Source: an uncultured bacterium (lineage in GTDB: Bacteria; Desulfobacterota; Desulfovibrionia; Desulfovibrionales; Desulfovibrionaceae). Taken from it: 7,102 nt of DNA. The notes under the pieces were generated by a model, which was not told where the DNA came from, made no database searches, and saw nothing but the letters and a program-made list of their open reading frames with translations. The first letter of the stretch is position 1. Each line of letters begins with the position of its first letter. A program made the translations under genes and the position numbers. The stretch is from the NCBI GenBank assembly GCA_905215675.1, contig CAJMRA010000125.1, positions 1-7,102 of the forward strand. Direction: 5' to 3'. Below, one piece after another: positions 1 to 6,007 of this stretch.

Positions 1-93
1 AGCGTTTTCACCTTTTTACCGTCCCCCGGCGGCACGGGGAGCGCTCGGGGCGTCCTATCGCAAGACATTGTGTTCCCTTTTCCCGGGGGACTG
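1..93. other. Non-coding flank downstream of the repeat-protein gene
   Basis: I see no convincing gene here. The segment lies just past the stop codon of the minus-strand repeat protein. It contains an 8-bp inverted repeat, TCCCCCGG at 22-29 and CCGGGGGA at 83-90, separated by 53 nt. This could fold into a long-looped stem in the 3' untranslated region. No uridine tract follows it in the minus direction, so I do not call it an intrinsic terminator. Confidence 0.4.
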
Positions 94-1836
94 TTAAATA
101 GTTTTTCTGATGTCGGCTGTGGAGTAGGATAGGGGCAGGGAGCCGGTTGTGGCGGCGTTGTCAATGACGACGACATTGCCGCCTTTTCCTGTGGAAATGG
201 AGGCGTTGCCGGTTATACTGCCCACGGAGATCGTAGTATTCCCGTCGCCGACTTCAAGGCGGGCGTCATCCTCCATTTCATTGACATACACGCAATTTTC
301 GCCATTGCCGAGTTGTACGACGGCGTTGCCGAGGAGCTTATTCAGGAAGAGCAGGTTGTTGCCGTCGCCGAAGATGAGCTTGACGCTGCCGGACAGCGTT
401 CCTCCGGCGACCTTGTTGTCGCCGCCGCCGACTTCAAAGACCACATCGCCGGACAGGGAAAGGCCGCCAAAGAAGTTATTTCCGCCGCCCACGGAAATGA
501 CGGCGCTGCCGGAAGCCTCTGCATTGAAAAACGCATTATCGCCGTTGCCGATAGATACCGTGCTGTTGTCGGTTGCCTGAAGCTTTATATTATTATTCCC
601 ATTCCCGATACTTGTCCGGGCATTGTTGTTGGTAAAGAGAAAAAGAGTATTATTGCCGTCGCCGATTTGGACCTTTGCATTCTCCCCGAAGAAACCGTTC
701 AGCCTGTTGTTTCCATTGCCGATGGTTACGGAACCATGCCCCGTTACGCCAAAGAGCGCAAAAATATTGTTGCCATCGCCGGCGGCAAAGGCGCCATGCG
801 CCACTCCCGCTACAATATTATTATTGCCATTTCCAATGGATACGGCGGAAGACGTTGTCGTCACCTTCAGGATGTTGTCGCCGTCGCCTAGGGAAATGGT
901 GGAGTTTCTGCCCTTGAGGTACAGCACGGTGCCCTGCACGGTATTGTTTCCGTTTCCAAGGCGCAGGTCGCTGTTTTCAATCAGTCCGGCCTGAAATACA
1001 TTGTCGCCTTCGCCAAGGTCGATGCTGGAATTGATGATCACGCTGCCTGATATCTTGTCGGCCCCGTCGCCTGTCGCGATACTTATATTATCGACATTAT
1101 CCGCAAGAATAATGGTATCGTCGCCGCTTCCGGCAGTAATCCGCGTATCGTTTGCCCAGTTGAAAATGAGGTTGTCGCCGTTTCCGGCATTGACGCTGCC
1201 GGAGGAGACGTTGATAATAATCGACGAGGCATCCGCAGACAGGGTATTCCCCGCGGCTTCATGAAGCACGGAGCCGTCGACGCCGTACGTGCGCGTCAGA
1301 TCAAGTTCCTTGAAGTAGACGGACGTTTCGCCGTTTTCGGCTTCCTGCATGACGACATTGTCCGTGAAGGAAATACTCAGGCTGCCGCCGTCCTTTTTGG
1401 TCAGCGTCGTTTCATAGGCGGGAGACGCGGCGGCGGCCGTTTCCTGTTTTTCCGTCGGGGCCGGCTGTTCTCCCGCGTCCGTTTTGTCGGCCGTCCGAGC
1501 CGGGTCCTTGCGGCTGACTTCGACGATGGAGCCGGAAGTCGTGCCGCCGCTCAGCGTGTTTTCCGTTCCCTGCCGATATTCGGTCGGCGGTTCAGAAACG
1601 ACAAGGATTTTCTGATCGTTTTCCGTTGCCTTTGCGGATGCGTTTTTTTGCTGCGCGTCAGTCGCATATTTCTGCGCTTGCGCGGAAATGGCGATGTCAT
1701 CGCCGGAGGGGGGCGGCGTGCCTTCTTCAGGAACGGCGGCTTGTTCCGTCATGGCGCGCTCGACGGGAGCCTGCTGTTCGATATCCGGGAGTCCATTTCT
1801 TACCAGCGATGAAAGCGCATTTGCGATGGGCAACAT
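94..1836 (-). CDS. Asn-rich RTX-like beta-solenoid repeat protein, probably secreted or surface-located
   Basis: Predicted protein of 580 residues that I cannot assign to a named family. Residues 1-15 form a short hydrophobic or amphipathic segment without a clear cleavable signal peptide. Residues 16-140 are low-complexity (A, E, T, Q, P, K) and likely disordered. Residues 145-215 look like beta-strand sequence. Residues 218-554 carry 18 turns of the form G-x-G-[ND]-[ND], spaced 18-23 residues and exactly 20 across the last seven, with alternating hydrophobics before and after each turn. This layout predicts a parallel beta-helix with one turn per coil, like one-sided RTX solenoids. Classical RTX turns end in a calcium-binding Asp; here only coils 2 and 3 keep it, one has Thr and the rest have Asn. 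I see no obvious type I secretion tail. An ATG at 1857 would add seven residues, but AGAGGAG at 1843-1849 lies 6 nt before the ATG at 1836, which decides the start. Asn-rich AAT/ATT codons make the gene more AT-rich than its neighbours. Function unknown; adhesin, matrix or surface protein are guesses. Confidence 0.85.
   Translation of the reverse strand: MLPIANALSSLVRNGLPDIEQQAPVERAMTEQAAVPEEGTPPPSGDDIAISAQAQKYATDAQQKNASAKATENDQKILVVSEPPTEYRQGTENTLSGGTTSGSIVEVSRKDPARTADKTDAGEQPAPTEKQETAAAASPAYETTLTKKDGGSLSISFTDNVVMQEAENGETSVYFKELDLTRTYGVDGSVLHEAAGNTLSADASSIIINVSSGSVNAGNGDNLIFNWANDTRITAGSGDDTIILADNVDNISIATGDGADKISGSVIINSSIDLGEGDNVFQAGLIENSDLRLGNGNNTVQGTVLYLKGRNSTISLGDGDNILKVTTTSSAVSIGNGNNNIVAGVAHGAFAAGDGNNIFALFGVTGHGSVTIGNGNNRLNGFFGENAKVQIGDGNNTLFLFTNNNARTSIGNGNNNIKLQATDNSTVSIGNGDNAFFNAEASGSAVISVGGGNNFFGGLSLSGDVVFEVGGGDNKVAGGTLSGSVKLIFGDGNNLLFLNKLLGNAVVQLGNGENCVYVNEMEDDARLEVGDGNTTISVGSITGNASISTGKGGNVVVIDNAATTGSLPLSYSTADIRKTI
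175..1185 (-). repeat. 18-unit degenerate tandem repeat array (about 57-60 bp per unit) within the solenoid gene
   Basis: The coding DNA for the solenoid is a degenerate tandem array. Glycine-turn motifs begin at protein residues 218, 236, 256, 275, 294, 317, 335, 353, 373, 392, 411, 430, 450, 470, 490, 510, 530 and 550. The final seven are spaced by exactly 60 bp. Units differ at many bases, so this is an old array under protein-level constraint rather than a recent slippage product. The periodicity opens long ORFs in other frames on the plus strand, which are shadows. Confidence 0.85.
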
Positions 1837-1842
1837 GAAAAT

Positions 1843-1849
1843 CTCCTCT
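1843..1849 (-). promoter_or_regulatory. Ribosome binding site that sets the repeat-protein start
   Basis: On the minus strand AGAGGAG lies 6 nt before the ATG at 1836. The in-frame ATG further upstream at 1857 has no comparable Shine-Dalgarno sequence, and choosing it would put this strong site inside the coding region. Confidence 0.8.
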
Positions 1850-1879
1850 TGTTTCATGTCGGGGGTTTGCCGAAAAATG

Positions 1880-1914
1880 AACGTCTGAAGGAACCATGAG
1901 TTCCTTCAGACGTT
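1880..1914 (-). promoter_or_regulatory. Perfect 15-bp hairpin in the repeat-protein leader
   Basis: AACGTCTGAAGGAAC at 1880-1894 and its exact reverse complement at 1900-1914 flank a 5-nt loop. Read on the minus strand, the hairpin is followed by CATTTTTCGG, a short uridine run, which is terminator-like. It lies 43 nt upstream of the minus-strand start at 1836, so within the leader of a divergent gene it may act as an attenuator. A protein-binding operator, or a terminator left over from an earlier gene order, are alternatives. The perfection of the stem is seen directly; the role is inferred. Confidence 0.6.
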
Positions 1915-1947
1915 ACTTTATAAGGCGATGGTTAGGCAAGAACGAGA

Positions 1948-2096
1948 GCGTTTTATATTTTGAAAAGAGAAAACGCGGGGCGGCAGTGCAGTGTCTCTCT
2001 GTTGGAACTAAGTGTAAAAATTGCGTTTTTCCGCGAAATAACAGGCCGCATGATTTGAAACGCAACGCGTTTCAAACGGAAATTGCTCAACGAGCC
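1948..2096 (+). repeat. Interspersed structured repeat, copy 1
   Basis: First of three related intergenic copies. It begins GCGTTTT at 1948 and shares TTTGAA, AGAGAA, CGCG and GGCGGC blocks with copy 3. The core has hairpin 1, partly decayed here (AAAAA at 2016-2020 facing TTTTT at 2026-2030, then CCGCG), and the invariant linker ACAGGCCG at 2041-2048. Hairpin 2 is TTTGAAACGC (2054-2063), loop AAC, GCGTTTCAAA (2067-2076), a perfect 10-bp stem. A small GCTC/GAGC inverted repeat follows at 2085-2095. It lies between the divergent repeat-protein gene and trmD. Confidence 0.8.
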
Positions 2097-2165
2097 GGTA
2101 TGTTCCGCAATGGCAGGGATGGTCGGGCGGGACTGCGCGTGTTCCTTTTTGACAGACGGGGCGAG

Positions 2166-2189
2166 TTGCGGCATGGTTTGCGGCATGCC
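2166..2189 (+). repeat. 12-bp tandem duplication over the trmD start
   Basis: TTGCGGCATG occurs at 2166-2175 and again at 2178-2187, a 12-bp (four-codon) direct duplication. Each copy supplies an in-frame ATG, at 2173 and 2185. The second copy also forms the 14-bp palindrome TGCGGCATGCCGCA at 2180-2193, which can fold as a 5-bp stem whose CATG loop contains the start codon. No strong Shine-Dalgarno sequence precedes either ATG, so this structure could matter for initiation. Confidence 0.6.
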
Positions 2190-3480
2190 GCAGTTTCATA
2201 TTGTTTCCCTGTTTCCCGAGTTTTTTGATTCGCCGCTGGGGGTGGCGCTCATGGGGCGCGCCCGCGAAGCGGGGCTTGTGGACGTGACGTTTCACAATCC
2301 CCGGGAGTACAGCCGGGACAGGCACCGGCATGTGGATGACAGCCCCTATGGCGGCGGGCCGGGAATGGTCCTGCAGGGGGAACCGCTGGCGGCGGCGCTG
2401 CGGGATATACCCCGGCCGGGGCGCATGCTGGTCATGAGTCCGGGGGGGCGGCCCATGACGCAGCGCATGGCGCGGCAGTGGGCGAAGGAAGAGCATCTGA
2501 CCATCATTTGCGGCCGTTACGAGGGGCTGGATCAACGGCTTTTCGAGCTGTTTCCGCTGGAGGCCGTCAGTCTCGGGGATGTGGTGCTCAACGGCGGCGA
2601 GACGGCGGCGCTGGCGCTGATGGAGGCGGTGGCCCGTCTGACGCCCGGTTTCATGGGCAAGGAAGCGTCCGGCGACGAGGAGAGCTTTTCGGCCGGTTTG
2701 CTGGAATATCCCCACTATACGCGCCCGGAAGTGCTGGAAGGGCTCCCCGTGCCGGAGGTGCTGCGCAGCGGCGATCACGGACGCATCGCCCGCTGGCGGC
2801 GTGAAATGTCGTTGCGCGCGACGCTGGCGGTCCGGCCGGACCTGCTGGAGAGCGCGCCGCTGGGACGAGACGACGCGCGGATGCTGGCGGAGGTCCCGCG
2901 CGAGCGGGCGGGGCGCAATCTTTCCTTGTGCCTGATGCACTATCCCGTTATGCTGGATGCGAAAAATAGCGGCGTTTCCTCTTTGACAAATTTTGATATT
3001 CACGATATAGCCCGGGTTTCCTGCAGCTATGCGATGGGACCGTTCTATGTGGTGACGCCGTTGGAAGATCAGCAGCGGTTGCTGGCGGAAATTCTGCGCC
3101 ACTGGACGGACGGCCCCGGCGGCCGGGGCAACCCCGACAGGGCCAGAGCCTTGCGCCTTGTTCGGCCGGCGCTTTCGCTGGATGCGGCCATGGAGGACGT
3201 GGAGCGGCGTACGGGGCGGCGTCCCCGGCTGGTCGTGAGTTCCGCCGTATGGCCGACGGGCAGGAACGCGCCGCCTCCGCTGACGTGCGCCGACGTGCTG
3301 GAGTGGTGCCGGAACGGCCCCGTGCTGCTGTGTCTCGGTACCGCCCGCGGGCTTGCGCCGGAAGTGCTGGCGCGCAGCGACGGGCAGTTGCGCCCTGTGC
3401 GCTTCCTGCAATACAATCACCTCTCGGTGCGGAGCGCGGCCGCCATTCTGGCCGACAGAATTTTGGGCGATTATCAATAA
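2185..3480 (+). CDS. trmD: tRNA (guanine-N1)-methyltransferase TrmD fused to a second SPOUT methyltransferase domain
   Basis: A 431-residue protein; ordinary TrmD has about 245. Residues 1-240 are TrmD, which transfers methyl from S-adenosylmethionine to N1 of G37 in tRNAs with a 36GG37 sequence, preventing +1 frameshifts. Visible motifs are YGGGPGM (55-61), MSPGG (84-88), CGRYEGLDQR (109-118), SLGDVVLNGGE (129-139), the conserved Arg in EAVARL (151) and YPHYTRPEVLEG (175-186). At the position I align to the catalytic Asp of the Haemophilus enzyme this protein has Glu (166, in DEESF); that alignment is from memory. Residues 246-431 match the TM1570-like RNA methyltransferase family (Pfam Methyltrn_RNA_4): HYPV (252-255), TNFDIHDIAR (268-277), VVTPLEDQ (289-296) and a GTARGL knot-region motif (385-390). 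The start at 2185 gives the typical MPQFHIVSLFPEFF N-terminus; ATG 2173 is an alternative adding four residues. rplS follows 53 nt downstream. The TrmD role is secure; the target of the second domain is unknown. Confidence 0.96.
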   Translation: MPQFHIVSLFPEFFDSPLGVALMGRAREAGLVDVTFHNPREYSRDRHRHVDDSPYGGGPGMVLQGEPLAAALRDIPRPGRMLVMSPGGRPMTQRMARQWAKEEHLTIICGRYEGLDQRLFELFPLEAVSLGDVVLNGGETAALALMEAVARLTPGFMGKEASGDEESFSAGLLEYPHYTRPEVLEGLPVPEVLRSGDHGRIARWRREMSLRATLAVRPDLLESAPLGRDDARMLAEVPRERAGRNLSLCLMHYPVMLDAKNSGVSSLTNFDIHDIARVSCSYAMGPFYVVTPLEDQQRLLAEILRHWTDGPGGRGNPDRARALRLVRPALSLDAAMEDVERRTGRRPRLVVSSAVWPTGRNAPPPLTCADVLEWCRNGPVLLCLGTARGLAPEVLARSDGQLRPVRFLQYNHLSVRSAAAILADRILGDYQ

Positions 3481-3533
3481 CGCCGCGATATCAATGACGG
3501 TTCCCTGTGAGCCGGCTATTCAAGGAGTTGGGC

Positions 3534-3881
3534 ATGGACATCATTAAAAAGATTGAACAAGAAAACATGCGCATGGATATGCCCGTGTTTCGCTCCGGCG
3601 ACACGGTAAAGGTGCATCTGCGCATTGTGGAAGGTGAAAAGGAACGCATTCAGGTGTTCCAGGGCAATGTCATCCGCATCAGCCGCGGCACGACGGACGC
3701 GACCTTCACCGTCCGCAAGATTTCCGACGGCGTGGGCGTGGAGCGCATTTTCCCCATGCATTCTCCCTTCATTGATCACGTGGAAGTCGTGACGCAGGGC
3801 CGTGTGCGCCGCAGCCGCCTGTACTATCTGCGCGCCCTCAAGGGCAAGGCCGCCCGTATCAAGCCCCGCGGCCGCTTCTGA
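3534..3881 (+). CDS. rplS: 50S ribosomal protein L19
   Basis: A 115-residue protein, the usual length for bacterial L19, which sits at the 30S-50S interface of the ribosome and contributes to intersubunit contacts. Diagnostic segments are PVFRSGDTVKVH near residues 17-28, IQVFQGNVI near 39-47, the VRKIS..VGVERIFP stretch near 60-75, HSPFI near 77-81 and the basic tail RRSRLYYLR..KGKAARIK. The start at 3534 is set by AAGGAG at 3522-3527 with a 6-nt spacer; upstream in-frame start codons lack such a site. It follows trmD in the same direction, the conserved bacterial order, and is followed by a structured gap before rnhB. Nothing is odd in the sequence. Confidence 0.98.
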   Translation: MDIIKKIEQENMRMDMPVFRSGDTVKVHLRIVEGEKERIQVFQGNVIRISRGTTDATFTVRKISDGVGVERIFPMHSPFIDHVEVVTQGRVRRSRLYYLRALKGKAARIKPRGRF

Positions 3882-3895
3882 TTTTTGTCCTGTTG

Positions 3896-4016
3896 TTCCG
3901 GGCATTCTTCGGAATGAGCGGAAAGCAGTCTGCGAACAGCCCCATGCGATGCCTTCGGGTATTGGTGGGGCTGTTTGCGTAAAAAACTCCCGCACGCGTC
4001 CGTCAGGCGCGCGGGA
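3896..4016 (+). other. Cluster of three hairpins between rplS and rnhB
   Basis: Hairpin A (3896-3923): TTCCG/CGGAA outer and CATTC/GAATG inner stems with a TTCG loop. Hairpin B (3932-3978): a 13-bp stem with one G-T pair, GCGAACAGCCCCA facing TGGGGCTGTTTGC, enclosing an inner ATGCC-TTCG-GGTAT hairpin. Both are closed by C(UUCG)G, a very stable RNA tetraloop. Hairpin C (3988-4016): TCCCGC pairs with GCGGGA, plus three further pairs inside. No uridine run follows A or B on the plus strand, so they do not look like ordinary intrinsic terminators. They may stabilise the rplS mRNA 3' end, set differential expression of rnhB, or be a processed small RNA. Confidence 0.6.
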
Positions 4017-4058
4017 CATTCCCGCAATGTGAGCGTGATGAAAAGGACCCGTTCCGTC

Positions 4059-4751
4059 ATGCCGTGCCAAAGCGCACGGGAACTATGGCAGGCCCGCGTC
4101 GGGCGGCTGCTGCCGGGGGCGTCCGGCGCGCTGCCTCCGGCCGGTGTGGACGAGGCCGGGCGCGGCTGTCTGGCCGGGCCGGTGGTGGCTGCGGCCGTCA
4201 TTCTGCCCGAGGTCGTCGATCTGCCGGGCCTGACGGATTCCAAGGCCCTGTCGGCGGCGCAGCGCGCCGGGCTTGCGCCCCGCATCAGGGCTTGCGCCGA
4301 GGCCTGGGGGCTGGGGGTGGTCTGGCCGGGGCGCATTGACGAAATCAATATCCTTCAGGCGACGTTCGAGGCCATGGCCCGCGCGGTGCGCGTGCTGTCC
4401 GTGACGCCGGGCATGATTTTCGTGGACGGCAACAGGACGATTCCCGAACCGGTGGCGCGCGCGTACTGGCGGGCGGAGCCTTGGCCGCGACAGGAAGCCG
4501 TTGTGGGCGGCGATGCGCGTGTGGATGCCATTGCCGCGGCGTCCATTCTGGCCAAGACGTTCCGGGATCGGTTGATGGAGCATCTGGCGCGTCGCTGGCC
4601 GGGATACGGTTTCGAGCGTCACAAGGGCTACGGGACCAGGGCGCACTATGAGGCCCTGCGGCGTCTGGGGCCCTGTCCGCAGCATCGTCTGACCTACAGG
4701 GGCGTTGCGGCGCGGGAAGACGCGCCGCCCGCGCAGGGATCGCTGCTCTGA
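4059..4751 (+). CDS. rnhB: Ribonuclease HII
   Basis: A 230-residue enzyme that nicks the RNA strand of RNA-DNA hybrids and removes single ribonucleotides misincorporated into DNA; cytoplasmic and metal-dependent. Motifs: GVDEAGRG (29-36) with the first catalytic Asp-Glu pair (31, 32) and the GRG ribonucleotide-recognition motif, LTDSKALS (58-65), VDGN with catalytic Asp 123, GGD with Asp 152, AAASILAKTFRD (159-170), and HKGYGTRAHYEAL (188-200). Length and motif order are normal, and no key residue is missing. Start choice: ATG 4059 has AAGGA at 4043-4047, 11 nt upstream, a longish spacer. An in-frame ATG at 4038 (seven more residues) and GTG at 4029 are possible but have weaker ribosome sites. 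The stop overlaps the yraN start by one base (TGATG), so the pair is probably translationally coupled. Confidence 0.96.
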   Translation: MPCQSARELWQARVGRLLPGASGALPPAGVDEAGRGCLAGPVVAAAVILPEVVDLPGLTDSKALSAAQRAGLAPRIRACAEAWGLGVVWPGRIDEINILQATFEAMARAVRVLSVTPGMIFVDGNRTIPEPVARAYWRAEPWPRQEAVVGGDARVDAIAAASILAKTFRDRLMEHLARRWPGYGFERHKGYGTRAHYEALRRLGPCPQHRLTYRGVAAREDAPPAQGSLL

Positions 4752-5221
4752 TGTTCGGCCGGAAGCGGAACGGGACGGAGGCGCGGCGCGACGGCGGGGA
4801 TGCCGACAGGCGTCTGCGCGCGGCGGCGCTGGGGCGGCGCGGCGAGGATGTCGCCGCGGCCTTTGCGCGGCGCAGGGGCTGGCGTATTCTGGATCGCAAC
4901 TGGCATTACGGGCGCGTGGAGCTGGACATGGTGGCCCGCGACGGCCGGGAGCTGGTGTTCGTGGAGGTCAAGACGCGGACGGCGGGAGGCGCGGGCAGTC
5001 CGGCCGACGCCCTGACGCCCGCCAAACTGTCCCATATCCGCAAGGCCGCTCAGGCATGGCTGAGTTGTCATGACGCATGGGATCAGCCCTGCCGTTTTGA
5101 CGTGCTGTGTCTGGTGCATGACGGAACAACCTTCAACGTGGAGCATTTGCCCGATGCCTTCGGCTTCTCCGACGGGCGGCGTGCTGTGGATTGTCGCAAC
5201 GCCGCTTGGCAACCCTGGTGA
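4751..5221 (+). CDS. yraN: UPF0102 (YraN) family endonuclease-like protein
   Basis: A 156-residue member of UPF0102, a small family with a restriction-endonuclease-like (PD-(D/E)xK) fold and no firmly established role, thought to act on DNA in repair or recombination. Residues 1-25 are a basic, family-atypical leader. The conserved core is GRRGEDVAA (28-36, Glu 32), ILDRNWHYGRVELDMVARD (46-64, with Asp 59 where GEIDLIA is usual) and LVFVEVKTR (68-76, Glu 72 and Lys 74), giving the full nuclease-type signature. An RFDV motif follows at 115-118. The C-terminus ends in WQPW. It begins on the last base of the rnhB stop, with AGGGA about 11 nt upstream. The last 23 codons overlap the start of rsmI in another frame. 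Its place between rnhB and rsmI is typical of this clade. Confidence 0.92.
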   Translation: MFGRKRNGTEARRDGGDADRRLRAAALGRRGEDVAAAFARRRGWRILDRNWHYGRVELDMVARDGRELVFVEVKTRTAGGAGSPADALTPAKLSHIRKAAQAWLSCHDAWDQPCRFDVLCLVHDGTTFNVEHLPDAFGFSDGRRAVDCRNAAWQPW

Positions 5222-5993
5222 TTTTTCCCCCCGCGCCCGGCAGACGCTGGCCGAGGCCGATCTCGTGCTGGCCGAGGACACGCGCCGGGCGGGTCTGCTC
5301 TGTGCGCAATGCGGCGTTTCCGTACGGCGTTTCGTCAGTTTTCACGATCACAACGAGGCGGAAAAGCAGCCGGAAGTGCTGCGACATCTTGAGGCGGGCG
5401 GATCGGCGGCGCTGATTTCCGACGCCGGGACGCCGCTGGTGGCCGATCCCGGGTACCGGCTGGTGCGGGCCTGTCGCGCCGCCGGGGTGCGCGTCGTGCC
5501 CGTGCCCGGCCCCTCCGCGCCGGTGACGGCGCTTTCGGCGGCGGGACTGCCGCCGTTGCCGTATACCTTTCTGGGCTTCCTGCCGAGGGACGCGGCGGGG
5601 CGCGCCGCCCTGTTTTCGGCGTTTCGTCGTACGCCGGGATCGCTGATCTTTTTTGAACGCAAGGACAGGCTGCGCGAAAGTCTGGCGCAGGCGGCGGAGA
5701 TTCTGGGGCCGCGCGAGCTGGCCATTTGCCGGGAATTGACCAAAACGCATGAGGAATTTATACTTGACAGGCTGGAGAATGCCGCGGAAGCGGCCGCGGA
5801 TCTGCTCGGCGAGATAACCGTCGTCATCGGTCCGCCGGAGCAGACGGGCCGGTCCTCGGACGAGGAAGCGCTTGCCGTTCTGCGCGAGGAGCTGAACGAC
5901 GGCGGCAAGCCCAGGGAATGCGCCCGTCGCGCCGCCGCCCGTCTTGAGGGCTGGACGTCCAAGGAACTGTACGCGCTGACGCGGGACATCTGA
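5154..5993 (+). CDS. rsmI: 16S rRNA (cytidine1402-2'-O)-methyltransferase RsmI
   Basis: A 279-residue enzyme of the tetrapyrrole-methylase fold that methylates the 2'-OH of C1402 in the 16S rRNA decoding centre, using S-adenosylmethionine, and tunes start-codon fidelity. Motifs: VATPLGNPGD (14-23; often GNLGD elsewhere), EDTRR (41-45), SFHDHNE (62-68), ISDAGTPLVADPG (88-100), VPGPSA (117-122), RELTKTHEE (193-201) and GEITVVIG (219-226). Residues 238-279 form the helical C-terminal tail ending in a WTSKELY motif. The start at 5154 gives the expected length and has GGAG at 5140-5143 with a 10-nt spacer. Longer in-frame starts back to 5070 lie wholly inside yraN and add atypical sequence. With this start, 68 nt are shared with yraN, suggesting coupling. 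It is followed by a terminator-like hairpin in repeat copy 2. Confidence 0.96.
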   Translation: MPSASPTGGVLWIVATPLGNPGDFSPRARQTLAEADLVLAEDTRRAGLLCAQCGVSVRRFVSFHDHNEAEKQPEVLRHLEAGGSAALISDAGTPLVADPGYRLVRACRAAGVRVVPVPGPSAPVTALSAAGLPPLPYTFLGFLPRDAAGRAALFSAFRRTPGSLIFFERKDRLRESLAQAAEILGPRELAICRELTKTHEEFILDRLENAAEAAADLLGEITVVIGPPEQTGRSSDEEALAVLREELNDGGKPRECARRAAARLEGWTSKELYALTRDI

Positions 5994-6007
5994 GGCGACG
6001 GCGTTCT

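Noticed and set aside
1..55. Possible fourth, partial copy of the interspersed repeat (GCGTTTT and GGCGGCAC near the left edge)
   Set aside because: Only short matches resembling the 5' block of copies 1 and 3 are present; the diagnostic linker and hairpin 2 are absent, so chance similarity is as likely.
187..549. Exact 60-bp periodicity considered as a CRISPR array
   Set aside because: The units are degenerate, have no invariant repeat alternating with unique spacers, and lie inside a continuous reading frame encoding a regular protein repeat.
149..1812. Several plus-strand open frames opposite the solenoid gene (for example 149-580, 313-891, 1261-1812)
   Set aside because: They are shadows created by the roughly 60-bp periodicity of the minus-strand repeats. 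Their products are low-complexity, match no family, and lack convincing ribosome sites, while the minus-strand frame gives a coherent repeat architecture.
1911..1965. AT-rich stretch as promoter of the minus-strand repeat-protein gene
   Set aside because: TATAAA-like hexamers occur on the minus strand, but I found no matching -35 at 16-18 nt spacing, so no promoter is called.
2008..3477. Long minus-strand open frame opposite trmD
   Set aside because: It is antisense to a highly conserved, unmistakable TrmD; the product is rich in R, H, Q and P, as expected from high-GC antisense frames.
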